The notes: generated from the sequence alone by a model not told the origin. DNA of 64,000 nt from Paludibacter sp. (GCA_028691965.1 JAQUYE010000004.1:1-64000); one strand, 5' to 3'; positions 1 to 11,456 are shown, numbered from the stretch's first letter. Made by a program: numbers and translations.

Positions 1-1
1 T

Positions 2-1075
2 CGTTCAAATGGACTTGTGCTTTCTAACCTGGCAAATACCCGCGTGCAATGGGAAACTACTGCCCGTGCCAATGTGGGCTTAGATCTTGGATTGTTTAAT
101 GATCGCCTGAATGTACAGGCCGACTTCTACCATAGTACTACCTCTGATTTGTTGACCTTGCAACCGCTTCCCGAAATTACCGGTCTGCGCTATTTCTGGA
201 GTAATGGGGGCGAAATGACCAATACCGGTTGGGAACTGGCAGCTCAGCTCAAAGTGCTGAATACACGTGATTTCCAGTGGGAACTTGGGCTAAGCGCAGG
301 CGGATATGTGAATGAAGTGCAATCCCTGCCCGACAATCGCCCGATAATTTCTGCGCTCTATGGAGGGGAAATGATTACTCAGGTCGGACAACCTTACGCA
401 TCCTTCTATGGCTACAAAACTACCGGAGTTTACAAAACCCGCGATGAAGCCGAAGCCGGTGGCCTTACCAAACTCATGAATGATGGAAGCTATGCTCCCT
501 TTGGTGCTGGTGATATGATTTTTGAGGAAGTGGTAAAAGACGGAGTTATCGACGAAAAGGATCGCCAGATCATCGGAAATCCTACTCCTTCGCTCTATGG
601 TAACTTCTCAACACGCATGAACTACAAGCGCTGGAGCCTGAATGCTGTCTTCGCTTACAGTCTTGGTAACGAAGTATACAATTATTACCGTCGAAACCTC
701 GAGTCGGGAATGAACTATAATAATCAGACCTTAGCGATGAATCGCAGATGGACAGGTGAAGATCAGGATACTGATATGCCACGGGCAGTGTATGGCGACC
801 CAATGGGCAATGCACGTTTCTCCGACCGATGGATAGAAGATGGTTCGTACCTGCGTTTTAAAAACCTTTCGATAGCTTACGAACTGCCGCTCAACAGCGA
901 GTTCATTGAGGGACTAAGTGTTTGGGCCTCCGGTGAGAATCTGTATACATGGTCGCGTTACCTGGGTCTCGATCCGGAAGTGTCGGCCGGAAACTCGGTG
1001 TTCCAGCAAGGGATTGATATTGGTCTGTTGCCTCCGACCCGCAGTTACTCGATAGGTGTAAAAATAAATCTGTAA
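2..1075 (+). CDS. SusC/RagA-family TonB-linked outer membrane protein, C-terminal part (truncated by window start)
   Basis: Open frame into window start; C-terminal SusC-like sequence (LSIAYELP..., ASGENLYTWSRYLGLDPEVS); followed by SusD-like gene. Confidence 0.9.
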   Translation, partial: RSNGLVLSNLANTRVQWETTARANVGLDLGLFNDRLNVQADFYHSTTSDLLTLQPLPEITGLRYFWSNGGEMTNTGWELAAQLKVLNTRDFQWELGLSAGGYVNEVQSLPDNRPIISALYGGEMITQVGQPYASFYGYKTTGVYKTRDEAEAGGLTKLMNDGSYAPFGAGDMIFEEVVKDGVIDEKDRQIIGNPTPSLYGNFSTRMNYKRWSLNAVFAYSLGNEVYNYYRRNLESGMNYNNQTLAMNRRWTGEDQDTDMPRAVYGDPMGNARFSDRWIEDGSYLRFKNLSIAYELPLNSEFIEGLSVWASGENLYTWSRYLGLDPEVSAGNSVFQQGIDIGLLPPTRSYSIGVKINL

Positions 1076-1093
1076 TTGGTAAAAAACTAGTAT

Positions 1094-2722
1094 ATGAAAA
1101 AGATAAGTAAACTATTCGTGGTGCTGTTATTCCCGGTACTCTATTTCTCCAGTTGCGATAGCCTGCTGGAAGTGGATTCCGACCGACTGGTATTCGAGAA
1201 GGATCATGGGATGGATGCTGCCAACGACACCTTATATTCCATGTTCGGGGTGCTTTCGCAACTCCAGAAGCTGGCTGATAGTTATGTAATACTCGGCGAA
1301 CTCAGGGGTGATCTGATGGATGTAAGTGAAACGGCTAATCGCTTCCTGAAAGAAGTGAACACCTTTAATTTTAGTGCCGATAATCCCTATAGCTCCAATT
1401 TACGTGACTATTATGCCGTTATCAATAACTGTAATTATATTATTCAGAATATTGATACTTCGGTGGTCAACAAGGCCGAAAAGGTGATGTACAGAACGTA
1501 TGCTGCAACTAAGGCCATTCGTGCCTGGACCTATATGCAGATTATGCTTAATTACGGTGAAGCAACGTATTACGAAAAACCCTTGCTGACGCTCGAAGAT
1601 GCTTACGAAGGTCATACTGTCTACACAAGTATGGACCAGCTGGCTCCTGTGTTGATTCAGGATCTTGAACCCTGGAAAGAGGTGGAACAACCTACCTTCG
1701 CGGGAGGCTTATACTCGTATAATATTAACGATTCCTTCTTCCCGGTACGTATGCTTCTGGGGGATTTGTTCCTGTGGACCGGTCAGTACGAACGGGCTGC
1801 CAACGAATACCGCGATCTTATGTTTTACGACAGGGTGTTGCTGAGTTCACAGTATGCCTCGACTTACCGTACAGAAAATAATGTATTCACGGGTGGTGCA
1901 TGGACTAACTGGTCGACTATTTTCAGAAGAGGTACAACAGAGCAACTCACCAACCTGGTTACCTCCAATGAGCACCAGCAAATCTTCACGCTGGATAGTT
2001 TGTTTATTCATGCAGAATTGATTCCTTCTACTAAAAGTATTTATAACTGGGCATCACAAATCTACTCTGAATCGGTACGACTCGATACCATCGGGGATTT
2101 GAGACGTTATGGTTCGTATTCTACCGCCTTCACTGATGACTTTACGGTTATCGAAGATGAGTACCGTATCTCCAAGTACGAATTGTTGTACGAAAACGAA
2201 GAGGATGTTGAAACGCGTCAGGTGTTTTTGTATCGTGCAGCTATGGTGTACCTGAGGTATGCAGAAGCGGTAAACCGTATGGGGAAACCACGGCTTGCGA
2301 TGGCCGTTCTTAAAAATGGGTTGAATGCAAACACTATTGCTAGTGATTTGATAGTACCTCCCTCCGAGAAAGATTCGATTGTTCCCAACTATATGAACTT
2401 CTCCGATCAACGTTTCACGAATAATATCGGCGTGCATGCCCGCGGTTGTGGAAACGTGCACCTGGATACTACCTATTTTGTGATTCCCCGTTCCATCGTG
2501 AATCAGGAAGAGATGGTGCTGTATGTGGAAGATCTTATTGTGAACGAAGCTGCTCTGGAGCTTGCGTTTGAAGGAAATCGTTTCCACGATCTGATGCGTG
2601 TGGCGATACGTCGCAACGATAATGCGTACCTGGCTGATAAAGTAGCGGATAAACACATACAGAACAAGGAAGCTATACGTGCTAAGTTGTTGGACCGCAG
2701 CAACTGGTACCTGAAGAAATAA
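1094..2722 (+). CDS. SusD/RagB-family nutrient-binding outer membrane lipoprotein
   Basis: Lipoprotein signal (YFSSCDSLLE), SusD-like architecture, directly downstream of SusC. Confidence 0.9.
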   Translation: MKKISKLFVVLLFPVLYFSSCDSLLEVDSDRLVFEKDHGMDAANDTLYSMFGVLSQLQKLADSYVILGELRGDLMDVSETANRFLKEVNTFNFSADNPYSSNLRDYYAVINNCNYIIQNIDTSVVNKAEKVMYRTYAATKAIRAWTYMQIMLNYGEATYYEKPLLTLEDAYEGHTVYTSMDQLAPVLIQDLEPWKEVEQPTFAGGLYSYNINDSFFPVRMLLGDLFLWTGQYERAANEYRDLMFYDRVLLSSQYASTYRTENNVFTGGAWTNWSTIFRRGTTEQLTNLVTSNEHQQIFTLDSLFIHAELIPSTKSIYNWASQIYSESVRLDTIGDLRRYGSYSTAFTDDFTVIEDEYRISKYELLYENEEDVETRQVFLYRAAMVYLRYAEAVNRMGKPRLAMAVLKNGLNANTIASDLIVPPSEKDSIVPNYMNFSDQRFTNNIGVHARGCGNVHLDTTYFVIPRSIVNQEEMVLYVEDLIVNEAALELAFEGNRFHDLMRVAIRRNDNAYLADKVADKHIQNKEAIRAKLLDRSNWYLKK

Positions 2723-2786
2723 TATATATACACACAAAAGGATGTACACTGGTAGCACAGGGTATATCCTTTTTTTTGCACTGCTC

Positions 2787-4706
2787 ATGAAAAAAGTACT
2801 TCTTTACGTGTTGGTGATGCTGGGATTAGCTGCACCAATGAATGCCCAACAGTTTTTTACTATCAACAACCCGGATTATCGTAAAAGTCCGCATACCGGT
2901 ATGACCCGCCAACACTGGAAAGAGGCGGCCTTGTTTATGCTTGATGGAGCATTCAGCTATGTGAAAAACATCGATGATCCGATGAAGTTCCCCAAGCAGC
3001 ACGAAATTACCTATCCGCGTAACGAGGGACAAGTACCTACTGAAAAGCTGGAGGGACTCAGTCGCACCTTGTTTGTGGCAGCACCACTGCTTCGTGAGGA
3101 TCCTGAACTTAAACTCAATGGGATAGGCGTGGCTGAGTATTACCGCCATCAACTGGGGAACCTGATTAAAGAAGGGCATCCTTCCTTTATTCGTCACCGT
3201 GCCCGCAATGGTGGTCCCAGTCAGATCCTGGTTGAATTCGGTGCCATGGCTATTTCGCTGTTTACTGCTCCCGCTGTGCTGTGGGATCCGCTTCCGCAGG
3301 ATCAGAAAGATGCGCTGGCTGCTGTTATGCTCAGCTATGCCGACGGACCGACGGTGGACTCGAACTGGAAGTTCTTTAATATTTTTGTGCTTAGTTTCTT
3401 CGACCAACAGGGATATACGGTTAATAAAAAGCTATTGGTCGAATACCTCGACCGATCGTTGAAGCATTACCGTGGCGAAGGATGGTACAATGATAGTCCG
3501 GCTTTCGACTACTATTCAATGTGGGCATTCCAGATGTATGGTATTCTGTGGGCCGACTTCTATGGAAACAAGAACTACCCGGATCAGGCACGTACCTTTA
3601 CGCAGTATTTTTCTGATTTGAAGGATAACTATTCCTATCTCTTTGCCCGTGATGGAAAGATGATCATGTGGGGTAGAAGTATTTCGTACCGCTATGCTGC
3701 TGTTACACCTTTCCTGCTGATGGGACTCGAAAACGATCCTGCTACCAATTGGGGATGGATGCGTCGCATCGCTTCGGGTAATTTGTTGCAGTTCTTCCTG
3801 CACCCCGAATTTATGGAAGAGGGTGTTCCTACACTTGGCTTTTATGGCCCGTTCGAACCGGCAACACAGATGTACAGTTGTCGCGGAAGCGTGTATTGGG
3901 GAGGTAAGGTATTCCTTGGATTACTGGTTCCCGAAGATCATCCCTTCTGGCAGGCCACCGAAAATGAAGGTGCATGGGAAAAGGACTTTAAAAAGGGAAC
4001 AGTAGTGAATAAATTCCAACCGGGATCGGAAATCCTGATTACGAATTATCCGACCATTGGTTCCTCGGAAGTAAGAGCCTGGTGTCACGAAACGGTGGCG
4101 GGCGACTGGCAGAAATTCAGAAGTACTGAAAACTATAACCGCTTATCGTACAACAGTGCTTTTTTATGGCAGGCGGATGGTAAGCAGGGTGAGGTAGCCA
4201 TGAATTACCTTACCAAAAATGTTAAAGGGCAATGGGAAGCCTTGCGTTTATATACCTTCCGAAGTTTTGAAGGGGGTGTGTATCACCGCGATGCTGTGCT
4301 CGAAACGAACCGTGAATTGCGTTACTCCCTGCGCGACCAGCCACTGGCAGATGGTATCCTGCGTAATGACACCCTCTTTTCGCCGGTGGATACGGAATTG
4401 CGCTTAGGACATTATGCCTTGCCGGTGCTCGATAAGCCCATGAAACAACAGGTACGCACGATTGGCGGTCGCCGGGTCTACATCCTCGATAATGGGTACT
4501 ATACCCTTGCAATGGCAGTGAACGACAACTTCAGCAGGATGGAGTTTGTTGAAACAACTGGATTGCATCCCGAAGCAGATAAAAGTGTTGTAATTAATGC
4601 GGTTGCCTCCGTAAAGGCAGGTGAGCCTTTGGCATTAAAATCGGTAATGCTTTGGAAACAATCCGGTAATAAGTTTAGAAAGAAGGATTTCAAACTGTTG
4701 AACTAA
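2787..4706 (+). CDS. DUF2264 domain-containing secreted protein
   Basis: Signal peptide MKKVLLYVLVMLGLAAPMNAQ; DUF2264-like sequence; ATG at 2787 preferred over 2742. Confidence 0.8.
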   Translation: MKKVLLYVLVMLGLAAPMNAQQFFTINNPDYRKSPHTGMTRQHWKEAALFMLDGAFSYVKNIDDPMKFPKQHEITYPRNEGQVPTEKLEGLSRTLFVAAPLLREDPELKLNGIGVAEYYRHQLGNLIKEGHPSFIRHRARNGGPSQILVEFGAMAISLFTAPAVLWDPLPQDQKDALAAVMLSYADGPTVDSNWKFFNIFVLSFFDQQGYTVNKKLLVEYLDRSLKHYRGEGWYNDSPAFDYYSMWAFQMYGILWADFYGNKNYPDQARTFTQYFSDLKDNYSYLFARDGKMIMWGRSISYRYAAVTPFLLMGLENDPATNWGWMRRIASGNLLQFFLHPEFMEEGVPTLGFYGPFEPATQMYSCRGSVYWGGKVFLGLLVPEDHPFWQATENEGAWEKDFKKGTVVNKFQPGSEILITNYPTIGSSEVRAWCHETVAGDWQKFRSTENYNRLSYNSAFLWQADGKQGEVAMNYLTKNVKGQWEALRLYTFRSFEGGVYHRDAVLETNRELRYSLRDQPLADGILRNDTLFSPVDTELRLGHYALPVLDKPMKQQVRTIGGRRVYILDNGYYTLAMAVNDNFSRMEFVETTGLHPEADKSVVINAVASVKAGEPLALKSVMLWKQSGNKFRKKDFKLLN

Positions 4707-4724
4707 TCGTTGCTAACAGATAAC

Positions 4725-4761
4725 AACAGCCCGGAATGTAACTAACACATTCAGGGCTGTT
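4725..4761. terminator. Bidirectional terminator-like hairpin between convergent genes
   Basis: AACAGCCC..GAATGT / ACATTC..GGGCTGTT inverted repeat. Confidence 0.7.
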
Positions 4762-4764
4762 TGT

Positions 4765-7700
4765 TTATTTGCGTTTGTTTTTCTCGATCCACTCTTTCGG
4801 GGTCGTGCCGAATTCGTTTTTAAAACACCTGCTGAAGTACTTAGGATCACTGAATCCAACGGAATAGGCTATCTCCGAGATGTTTCCGATATTATTGGCC
4901 AGCATCTGCAAGGAGTGTTTCATACGCACATTCCGAATAAACTCACCCGGTGAGAGTCCGGTAAGTGATTTCAGTTTCCGGTGCAGAGTCGACTTGGAGG
5001 TCGACATGTCGACTGCAAACTGGTCGAAGTCGAATTTCTCATCTGCCAGTCGTTCTTCAACCACTTCAACTGCCTGTTTCAGGAATACCTCATCAATCGA
5101 ATTGTATTCCATTGAAGAAATATTGATTTCTTGTCCCTGCTGGAAGCTTTCTACCTTCTGCTTCCGCTTTCCGATCAGGTTTTTTACACGTGCATTCAGC
5201 ACCCCTAATTCAAAAGGCTTCGAGATAAAGGCGTCGGCTCCTGCATTATAACATTCAATACGATCCTCAGCAGTGTTCTTGGCAGTCAGCATCAATACAT
5301 CAATATGACTGGTGTTCAGGTCGTTTTTAATTATTTTACAGAAGGTGAGTCCATCCATTTCAGGCATCATAACATCGCTGATGATCAGGTCGATTTCATG
5401 TTCACGTACCAACTGCAAGGCCTGCAGTCCGTTCTCGGCGCGATACACGGTATAGTTGTCGCTGAAATTCCCGGCAATAAGCTGGTTCAGTTCCTTATTA
5501 TCTTCCACGATAAGAATGCTGAAGTCGGTTGCAACATCCGGTGTTGTACTGCTCTGAATTTCTTCTGTTTTAATCTCCTCTATATTCGATAATTCGTCTT
5601 CGGCTGCTTTTTCATTGGCAGTGTAAGCTTGTTCGTTGACAGGGATTTCGATGGTGAATACCGACCCTTCGCCCAGGATACTATTAACTTCTATTTTTCC
5701 ATGATGAATTTGTAACAGGTCCTGGGTAAGTGATAAACCAATGCCATGACTCTGACTCTGATCAACAGTGCTGCTGATGTAGAAACGTTTGAAAATGTGA
5801 GGCAGGTCGTTTTCCGGTATGCCACTGCCGGTGTCGGAAACCGATAAACGCATTATAACATCGTCCTTGCGGGGCACGAAGCTGGCTTTTACAGCGATGG
5901 AACCTCCGGCAGGAGTGTATTTGAAGGCGTTGGAAAGGATGTTATATACAATCTTATCCAGTTTGTCGGGATCGAAAAAGGCCATGTAACTATCGTATTC
6001 GATGTCGACCGAGAACTGGATTTGCTTTTCAGTTACCTGTGGCTGGAAGTTCGACTGACAAATATTGCGCACAAATGCCACGATATCGCTCTGTACTACC
6101 TTCAGTTTCATGTTCCCTGTTTCGGTTTTACGAAAAACAAGGATTTGTTTAATTAGACGTTTCAGCCGGTTGACATTATCTTTCATGATTTCAAACTGAA
6201 CGTTGTGCTGACTAAGATGTTTCTGCAGACTTTCAATCTGTAGCATGATAATGGTTAGCGGCGTTAGCAGCTCGTGCGATATATTCGTAAAATACCTCAG
6301 TTTTATCTGGGTGAGCTCTTCAGTCTTTTCTTTATCAATCAGCGAGATCTTTAGTTCGTTGCGCAGCCGGATACGATTGGCCAGGGTATGATAGATAAGA
6401 TAGGTGAGTCCGACAATCAACAGAATGTAAATCAAATAAGCCCACCAACTCTGGTACAGGGGTGGCTTCACCTGTATACGCAGGGTCGTCACCTCATCGC
6501 TCCACACCCCGTTTTCATCGCTTGATCGCACCTGGAATACATAATTACCGGGTGTTAATCCTGCATAGTTAACAAATCGACGGTTGTTGCCAACATAGTT
6601 CCAGTCTTTGTCGATTCCCGACATACGATATGCGTACTGAATTTTTCTGGCAGTGTAGTAGTCGGGCGAGCTAAATTCTATGCCTATTGTACTCTCACTG
6701 TGTTTGAGTACGATGCTGTTTTCGGTGGCATCAAAATGCTTGCTGGTACTCAAGTCGAATAAGGATCGATTCTGAATCAGAATATCCGAAATCTTAACTT
6801 TCACCTTTGAGCGACCGGTATTGATGGCTTGAAGGGCAGGATTAATTAAGCAGAACCCGTTGTTCCCTCCAAACAGGAGTTCGCCGTTGCGTAGCTTTAT
6901 TAATGAATTCTTGAAAAAAGCACTTACGGCGATACCATCTACTGTTGAGTAATAATTGGAAGCGTGCGATTTCGGATTGTAACGGATAATGCGTTTCAAC
7001 GTGGTAAGCCAAATATTTCCCTGGTTATCTTCCAGGATATCCAGCAAACCTTCTTCAGAAATACCATAGCTATTACTTATCTCTTCAGCTAGCTGTTTGT
7101 CGGGGTTGTACACGTACAATCCCCCTTCCTTGGTAGCTATATATACTAAACCATTGTTCTGGCATAAGATGCTCTGAACGCTCAGACTCTCATAGTTTCC
7201 GATATGCAAGGGTGTTTTGTGTACTTCCCATTTTTTTTTCTCCTTATCCGCTTGCAGGTAAAAGACTCCATCCTTTTCTGTTCCTACCCAGATACGCCCG
7301 AACTTATCGTGTTTGATGTCGTTTATATACCTCAGTTGATCCGAAATTAAACGGGTAGTCCCTGATGCCTGATGAGCGAATATGCCGTTAGATGTGCCTA
7401 TCCACATGGTGCCCTGAGCATCTTCGTGGAAGTCGGTAATGGCATGTTGACTTGCCGGATCTTCGAGGTAATCAGTAGAGAGGTGCTGAAGGTTGCCCGG
7501 ACCAGTCTGGCGATAGATATGATAAAAATTATCCCCTTCGCCTGCTACCCACAGATTGCCTGTTTTTTGATGATGTGCCAGGGCGATAATAGAGCTTTGT
7601 CGGTTAAGGAAGGGGTCGGACGGGCGACTCACTGTAGCGGTAGTGGTATTGAAATGGAACAGACCTACACGATTGATGACGAGGTACAGTTCGCCGGAGT

Positions 7701-8805
7701 TAGTTTCAGCAAAACGGGTTACATAAGGCTCTGCATTTAGGTTACGTACCTGAGGTAAGGAATAATTTTGCACCGGTAGCCGGTTATAGTCCATCTGGAA
7801 GACACCTTCGCCCACTGAGCCCAGCCAAAGGTTATCATTCCGATCGCGTATGATAGAATGAAACAACTGATAGTCGCCATTGCCAAAAAGCTGTCGACAA
7901 CCCTTTACAGTATACTGATTACCCTCCCGGTGAATGGATCGGAGTCCGGAGTAGGTAACTACCCACAATGTTCCGTTTTTATCCTCCGTCATACTATAGG
8001 ATATATCATCAATTCGTTCGGTGGAGGCAGCAGAGGGTTTGAATTGCTCGTAACTAATCGTTCCGCGATGGTCGGTTTTAAGTTGAAAGATCCCGTCGCC
8101 CCAGGTCAGTACCCAGAATTGATCGTTACTGTCCTGCATAATATGGAAGGGGTTATTTTTGGGACCAATGGAAGAGGGGGTAATAACCTTTTTAGCATCT
8201 TTGGTGATCATGCATAGTCCGCGATTCCAAAAGGATATCCACAGATTTCCTTCTTTGTCTTTAAAAATATGGTTTACAGTATTTCCCGGAAGTCGAAGGG
8301 GAGAGTCGGAATCAGCAGAAAAACGCTGGTATTCCTTAGTTTCGGGGTTCATGCGTAACACACCATAATCGGTAGTGCCAATCCACATCATACCCTCATC
8401 GTCGAGAAGCAGACTGTTAATTCGTTCCTTGTTAGTGTAAGGATTGTTGAGGGTTTCGATAACAAAGGAGGTGTTGTCGATAATATTGACCCCTTCGGAG
8501 GTTCCTACCCAGATGCGACTATGATTATCTTCGGTGATATACTGAATTTCGTTGCTGGTCATGGTGCCCGGAGTTTGGGGGCTGGAACGAAATACTTTAA
8601 TATCATACCCGTCGAATCGCCCTAAACCGTCGCGTGTTCCAAACCACATATAGCCCTTGCTGTCGTGGTACAAGCGGTTTACCGAATTGGATGGCAAACC
8701 TTCGTTGTAAAGAAACCGCTCAAAGCTAAGAGTTTGATTTTCTATGGCCTGAAGCAATGGTGGCAGCAGCAAAAGAAAAAGGAGTAGGGTTGAGTATTTC
8801 TTCAT
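4765..8805 (-). CDS. Hybrid two-component system protein (beta-propeller sensor, histidine kinase, response regulator, AraC HTH)
   Basis: Two-component propeller repeats, Y_Y_Y region, HK motif ISHELLTPLT, receiver ISDVMMPEMDG, AraC C-terminus. Confidence 0.95.
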   Translation of the reverse strand: MKKYSTLLLFLLLLPPLLQAIENQTLSFERFLYNEGLPSNSVNRLYHDSKGYMWFGTRDGLGRFDGYDIKVFRSSPQTPGTMTSNEIQYITEDNHSRIWVGTSEGVNIIDNTSFVIETLNNPYTNKERINSLLLDDEGMMWIGTTDYGVLRMNPETKEYQRFSADSDSPLRLPGNTVNHIFKDKEGNLWISFWNRGLCMITKDAKKVITPSSIGPKNNPFHIMQDSNDQFWVLTWGDGIFQLKTDHRGTISYEQFKPSAASTERIDDISYSMTEDKNGTLWVVTYSGLRSIHREGNQYTVKGCRQLFGNGDYQLFHSIIRDRNDNLWLGSVGEGVFQMDYNRLPVQNYSLPQVRNLNAEPYVTRFAETNSGELYLVINRVGLFHFNTTTATVSRPSDPFLNRQSSIIALAHHQKTGNLWVAGEGDNFYHIYRQTGPGNLQHLSTDYLEDPASQHAITDFHEDAQGTMWIGTSNGIFAHQASGTTRLISDQLRYINDIKHDKFGRIWVGTEKDGVFYLQADKEKKKWEVHKTPLHIGNYESLSVQSILCQNNGLVYIATKEGGLYVYNPDKQLAEEISNSYGISEEGLLDILEDNQGNIWLTTLKRIIRYNPKSHASNYYSTVDGIAVSAFFKNSLIKLRNGELLFGGNNGFCLINPALQAINTGRSKVKVKISDILIQNRSLFDLSTSKHFDATENSIVLKHSESTIGIEFSSPDYYTARKIQYAYRMSGIDKDWNYVGNNRRFVNYAGLTPGNYVFQVRSSDENGVWSDEVTTLRIQVKPPLYQSWWAYLIYILLIVGLTYLIYHTLANRIRLRNELKISLIDKEKTEELTQIKLRYFTNISHELLTPLTIIMLQIESLQKHLSQHNVQFEIMKDNVNRLKRLIKQILVFRKTETGNMKLKVVQSDIVAFVRNICQSNFQPQVTEKQIQFSVDIEYDSYMAFFDPDKLDKIVYNILSNAFKYTPAGGSIAVKASFVPRKDDVIMRLSVSDTGSGIPENDLPHIFKRFYISSTVDQSQSHGIGLSLTQDLLQIHHGKIEVNSILGEGSVFTIEIPVNEQAYTANEKAAEDELSNIEEIKTEEIQSSTTPDVATDFSILIVEDNKELNQLIAGNFSDNYTVYRAENGLQALQLVREHEIDLIISDVMMPEMDGLTFCKIIKNDLNTSHIDVLMLTAKNTAEDRIECYNAGADAFISKPFELGVLNARVKNLIGKRKQKVESFQQGQEINISSMEYNSIDEVFLKQAVEVVEERLADEKFDFDQFAVDMSTSKSTLHRKLKSLTGLSPGEFIRNVRMKHSLQMLANNIGNISEIAYSVGFSDPKYFSRCFKNEFGTTPKEWIEKNKRK

Positions 8806-8892
8806 GGAAAATAAATTATAATAATACAAACTATGAGCTAAGGTCTCCTGTGAAGGAGAACCCAGCTCATATGTAACAAAAAATAAGTTTAC

Positions 8893-11010
8893 TTAGTTGT
8901 ATGTGAGTTCCCGAAGGATACGTTCAGCACCTCCGATTTTATCCATCACGAACAACATGTAGCGCACATCCACATTAATGGTACGTTGTACTTCCGGCTC
9001 AAAAACGATATCACCACTCATCGCTTCCCAGTTACCGTCGAATGCCAGTCCGAGTAGTTCACCTTTAGCGTTAAATATCGGACTGCCCGAGTTGCCGCCG
9101 GTAATGTCGTTATTGCTTAAGAAGTTAACTATTAATTTCCCGTTTTCATCGGTATAGGGTGCCAGGTCGTTATTCAATAAGGTTGTTTTCAACGCTGCGG
9201 GCACATCAAATTCCATATCACCGGGAATCTCTTTTTCAAGGATACCCTTTGAAGTGCTGTAGTAGTTATATGCTACTGCATCAGCCGGCTCGTAACCACT
9301 GATAGTGCCGTAGGTAAGACGCATGGTGAAGTTAGCATCCGGATAGGTTTTCACGCCTTTCGCACGATTAATTTCGAGCATTCCGGCTTCGAAGAGACGT
9401 TCGGCGTTCCGGATGATGGCACGGCTTTCGTCTATATCAGCACCTTCCAGGCCATTCAGTGTGGCTCTCACCTCATCTCTGAACTTCAAAGCAGGGTCTT
9501 TCCTGAGATTAATTTTACCTGATTTGTAAAGCTTTAAAAATTTATCTTTATCGCTAAAGGCTGATTTGGCAAATAGATTGCGGGCGTATGCCTTGTAGTT
9601 GCCTTTAAACTTCTTGTCGATTTCAGTATAGAAAGAGGGTAGTTCGGAAGCATCTACATAAGTGCGGTAGGTTTCGAGCATAACGGCAAGGGTAGCCTCG
9701 TCAACGGAAGGATAATAATCTTTGTAGACCCGTTCGGCACGCTTAAGAGCAGCTTCTTCCTTGTCTTTGGCGTTGACTAAGTCTTCGAGTGCACCGGCGA
9801 TGCGGGGCATTTCAACACCGGCCAGTAATGCTTCCCGCAGGTAAGTAGCAGTTCGGGTTGATGTGTAAACTTTAGCATTGTGTTGTTCCAGCTCCTGTAA
9901 CACCGAACCATATTTCTTTGTGCGATCGGGATCGGCTGCAACCCATTGCCGGAAGTTACGTTCCAGCTCCTGTTTACGAGCCATCACACCCAACTCTTCA
10001 ATGGCTTTGTTCATGCCGATGCTGTTTTTCCAGTAGTTCGAACTTCCGGCATATTTACTTGCATAGGCGATGTTAATCGCTTCGTCGGCTTTCATGAACG
10101 ACTTCCACACCTCCTGTTTGGCACCACGTACGTCGATACGGGCCTGGTTGGTAGCCTTGGTGCGGTTGGTGATTCCCCAGGAAGTGAGGTAGCGGGAAGT
10201 GCTTCCCGGATTTCCCATGATAAAAGCAAAGTCGCCCGCTTTATATCCTTTGGTGCTTATAGCTGCAAAACGTTTCGGACGGTAAGGCTGGTTGTCGGCT
10301 GAGTAAGCGGCAGGCTTATTGTCTTTATTTGCATAAACTCTGAATACCGAATAATCACCTGTGTGGCGTGGCCACATCCAGTTGTCGGTGTCGCCGCCAA
10401 ACTTGCCGATGGAAGTGGGAGGAGCATGTACAAAGCGTACATCTTTAAATTCCTCGAGCAGGAAGACAAAGAACTGATTGCCTGAGTACATGGACTTTAC
10501 CTGCACTACATAATCATTATCTTTCGAAAATTCATCTTTTATAACAGCTACAACCGAGTCCTGAGTACTGCTTCGTTTTTCAGGCGACATGGATTCGTTG
10601 AGCGCTGAAAGCACCCTGTCGGTTACTTCGGTAATGCTGACCAGGTATTTTACAGTAAGTCCCGGAGCCGGTATTTCATCTTTCAGCTCTTTAGCTGTAA
10701 ATCCATCGCGCAAGTAGTTGTGTTCTAAACTGCTAAGGCCTTGAATAGCACCATAGCCACAATGGTGGTTAGTAAATACTAATCCCTGATCCGATACAGT
10801 AATTCCTGTACATCCGCCACCAAAAACTATCACTGCATCCTTCAGGCTTACTGTAGAATCGCTGTAAAGTTCTTCGGCCGGCATGGTGCAGCCTAATTGT
10901 TGCATCGCTGAGATATTTTCCTGAATGGAAGGTAGCATCCACATACCTTCATCGGCTTTGGCAGTCAGCATGGTGATAAGAGCGACTGCGGTTAAAAGCA
11001 TTTTCTTCAT
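8893..11010 (-). CDS. S46 family peptidase (DPP7/DPP11-like)
   Basis: ADEGMWMLPSI N-terminus, TNHHCGYGAIQ catalytic His, TGGNSGSPIFN catalytic Ser. Confidence 0.93.
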   Translation of the reverse strand: MKKMLLTAVALITMLTAKADEGMWMLPSIQENISAMQQLGCTMPAEELYSDSTVSLKDAVIVFGGGCTGITVSDQGLVFTNHHCGYGAIQGLSSLEHNYLRDGFTAKELKDEIPAPGLTVKYLVSITEVTDRVLSALNESMSPEKRSSTQDSVVAVIKDEFSKDNDYVVQVKSMYSGNQFFVFLLEEFKDVRFVHAPPTSIGKFGGDTDNWMWPRHTGDYSVFRVYANKDNKPAAYSADNQPYRPKRFAAISTKGYKAGDFAFIMGNPGSTSRYLTSWGITNRTKATNQARIDVRGAKQEVWKSFMKADEAINIAYASKYAGSSNYWKNSIGMNKAIEELGVMARKQELERNFRQWVAADPDRTKKYGSVLQELEQHNAKVYTSTRTATYLREALLAGVEMPRIAGALEDLVNAKDKEEAALKRAERVYKDYYPSVDEATLAVMLETYRTYVDASELPSFYTEIDKKFKGNYKAYARNLFAKSAFSDKDKFLKLYKSGKINLRKDPALKFRDEVRATLNGLEGADIDESRAIIRNAERLFEAGMLEINRAKGVKTYPDANFTMRLTYGTISGYEPADAVAYNYYSTSKGILEKEIPGDMEFDVPAALKTTLLNNDLAPYTDENGKLIVNFLSNNDITGGNSGSPIFNAKGELLGLAFDGNWEAMSGDIVFEPEVQRTINVDVRYMLFVMDKIGGAERILRELTYN

Positions 11011-11280
11011 TAAATGATAGTTTTCAGTGTTCAATCGATAATTTGTATAAAAAGGACACAAATTTACAATAAATATCTCAATTTCAGAGAAACAAGATTT
11101 TTTAATTGTTAGTTGTTAATTGTTAATTGTTAATGAGGGTTGCTTGTGGGTGGGTGTCGGGCGGGTTTTGATGTTATTTTAATAAAATATTGGTAGTTTA
11201 CAGGTAGTTAGTGCTTTGTTTTTAACTGTATTCTATAGTTTTGTAGAACCAAATGGGACTGTTTCACCCTGATTTACAGG

Positions 11281-11456
11281 TTGTCACGCCCTGTGTGATT
11301 GACCGGGACGCCCTGTGTGATTGACCGGGACACCCTGTGTGGTTGGTTGCGACATCTCGTGTGATAGTCTGTGACACCTTGTGTGCCAGACCGGGACATC
11401 TCGTGTGATAGTCTGCGACATCTCGCGTGCCAGTCTGCGACATCTCGTGTGATAGC
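11281..11456. repeat. Eight tandem degenerate 22-bp repeats
   Basis: Units such as ccgggacatctcgtgtgatagt / ctgcgacatctcgtgtgatagc in contiguous 22-bp register. Confidence 0.85.

Noticed and set aside
2054-2788. 244-aa antisense ORF opposite SusD
   Set aside because: Fully antisense to a well-supported CDS with no recognisable domain; same reasoning for the many other antisense ORFs in host and phage genes.
11281-11456. CRISPR array
   Set aside because: The 22-bp units are directly tandem with no unique spacers and no cas genes nearby.
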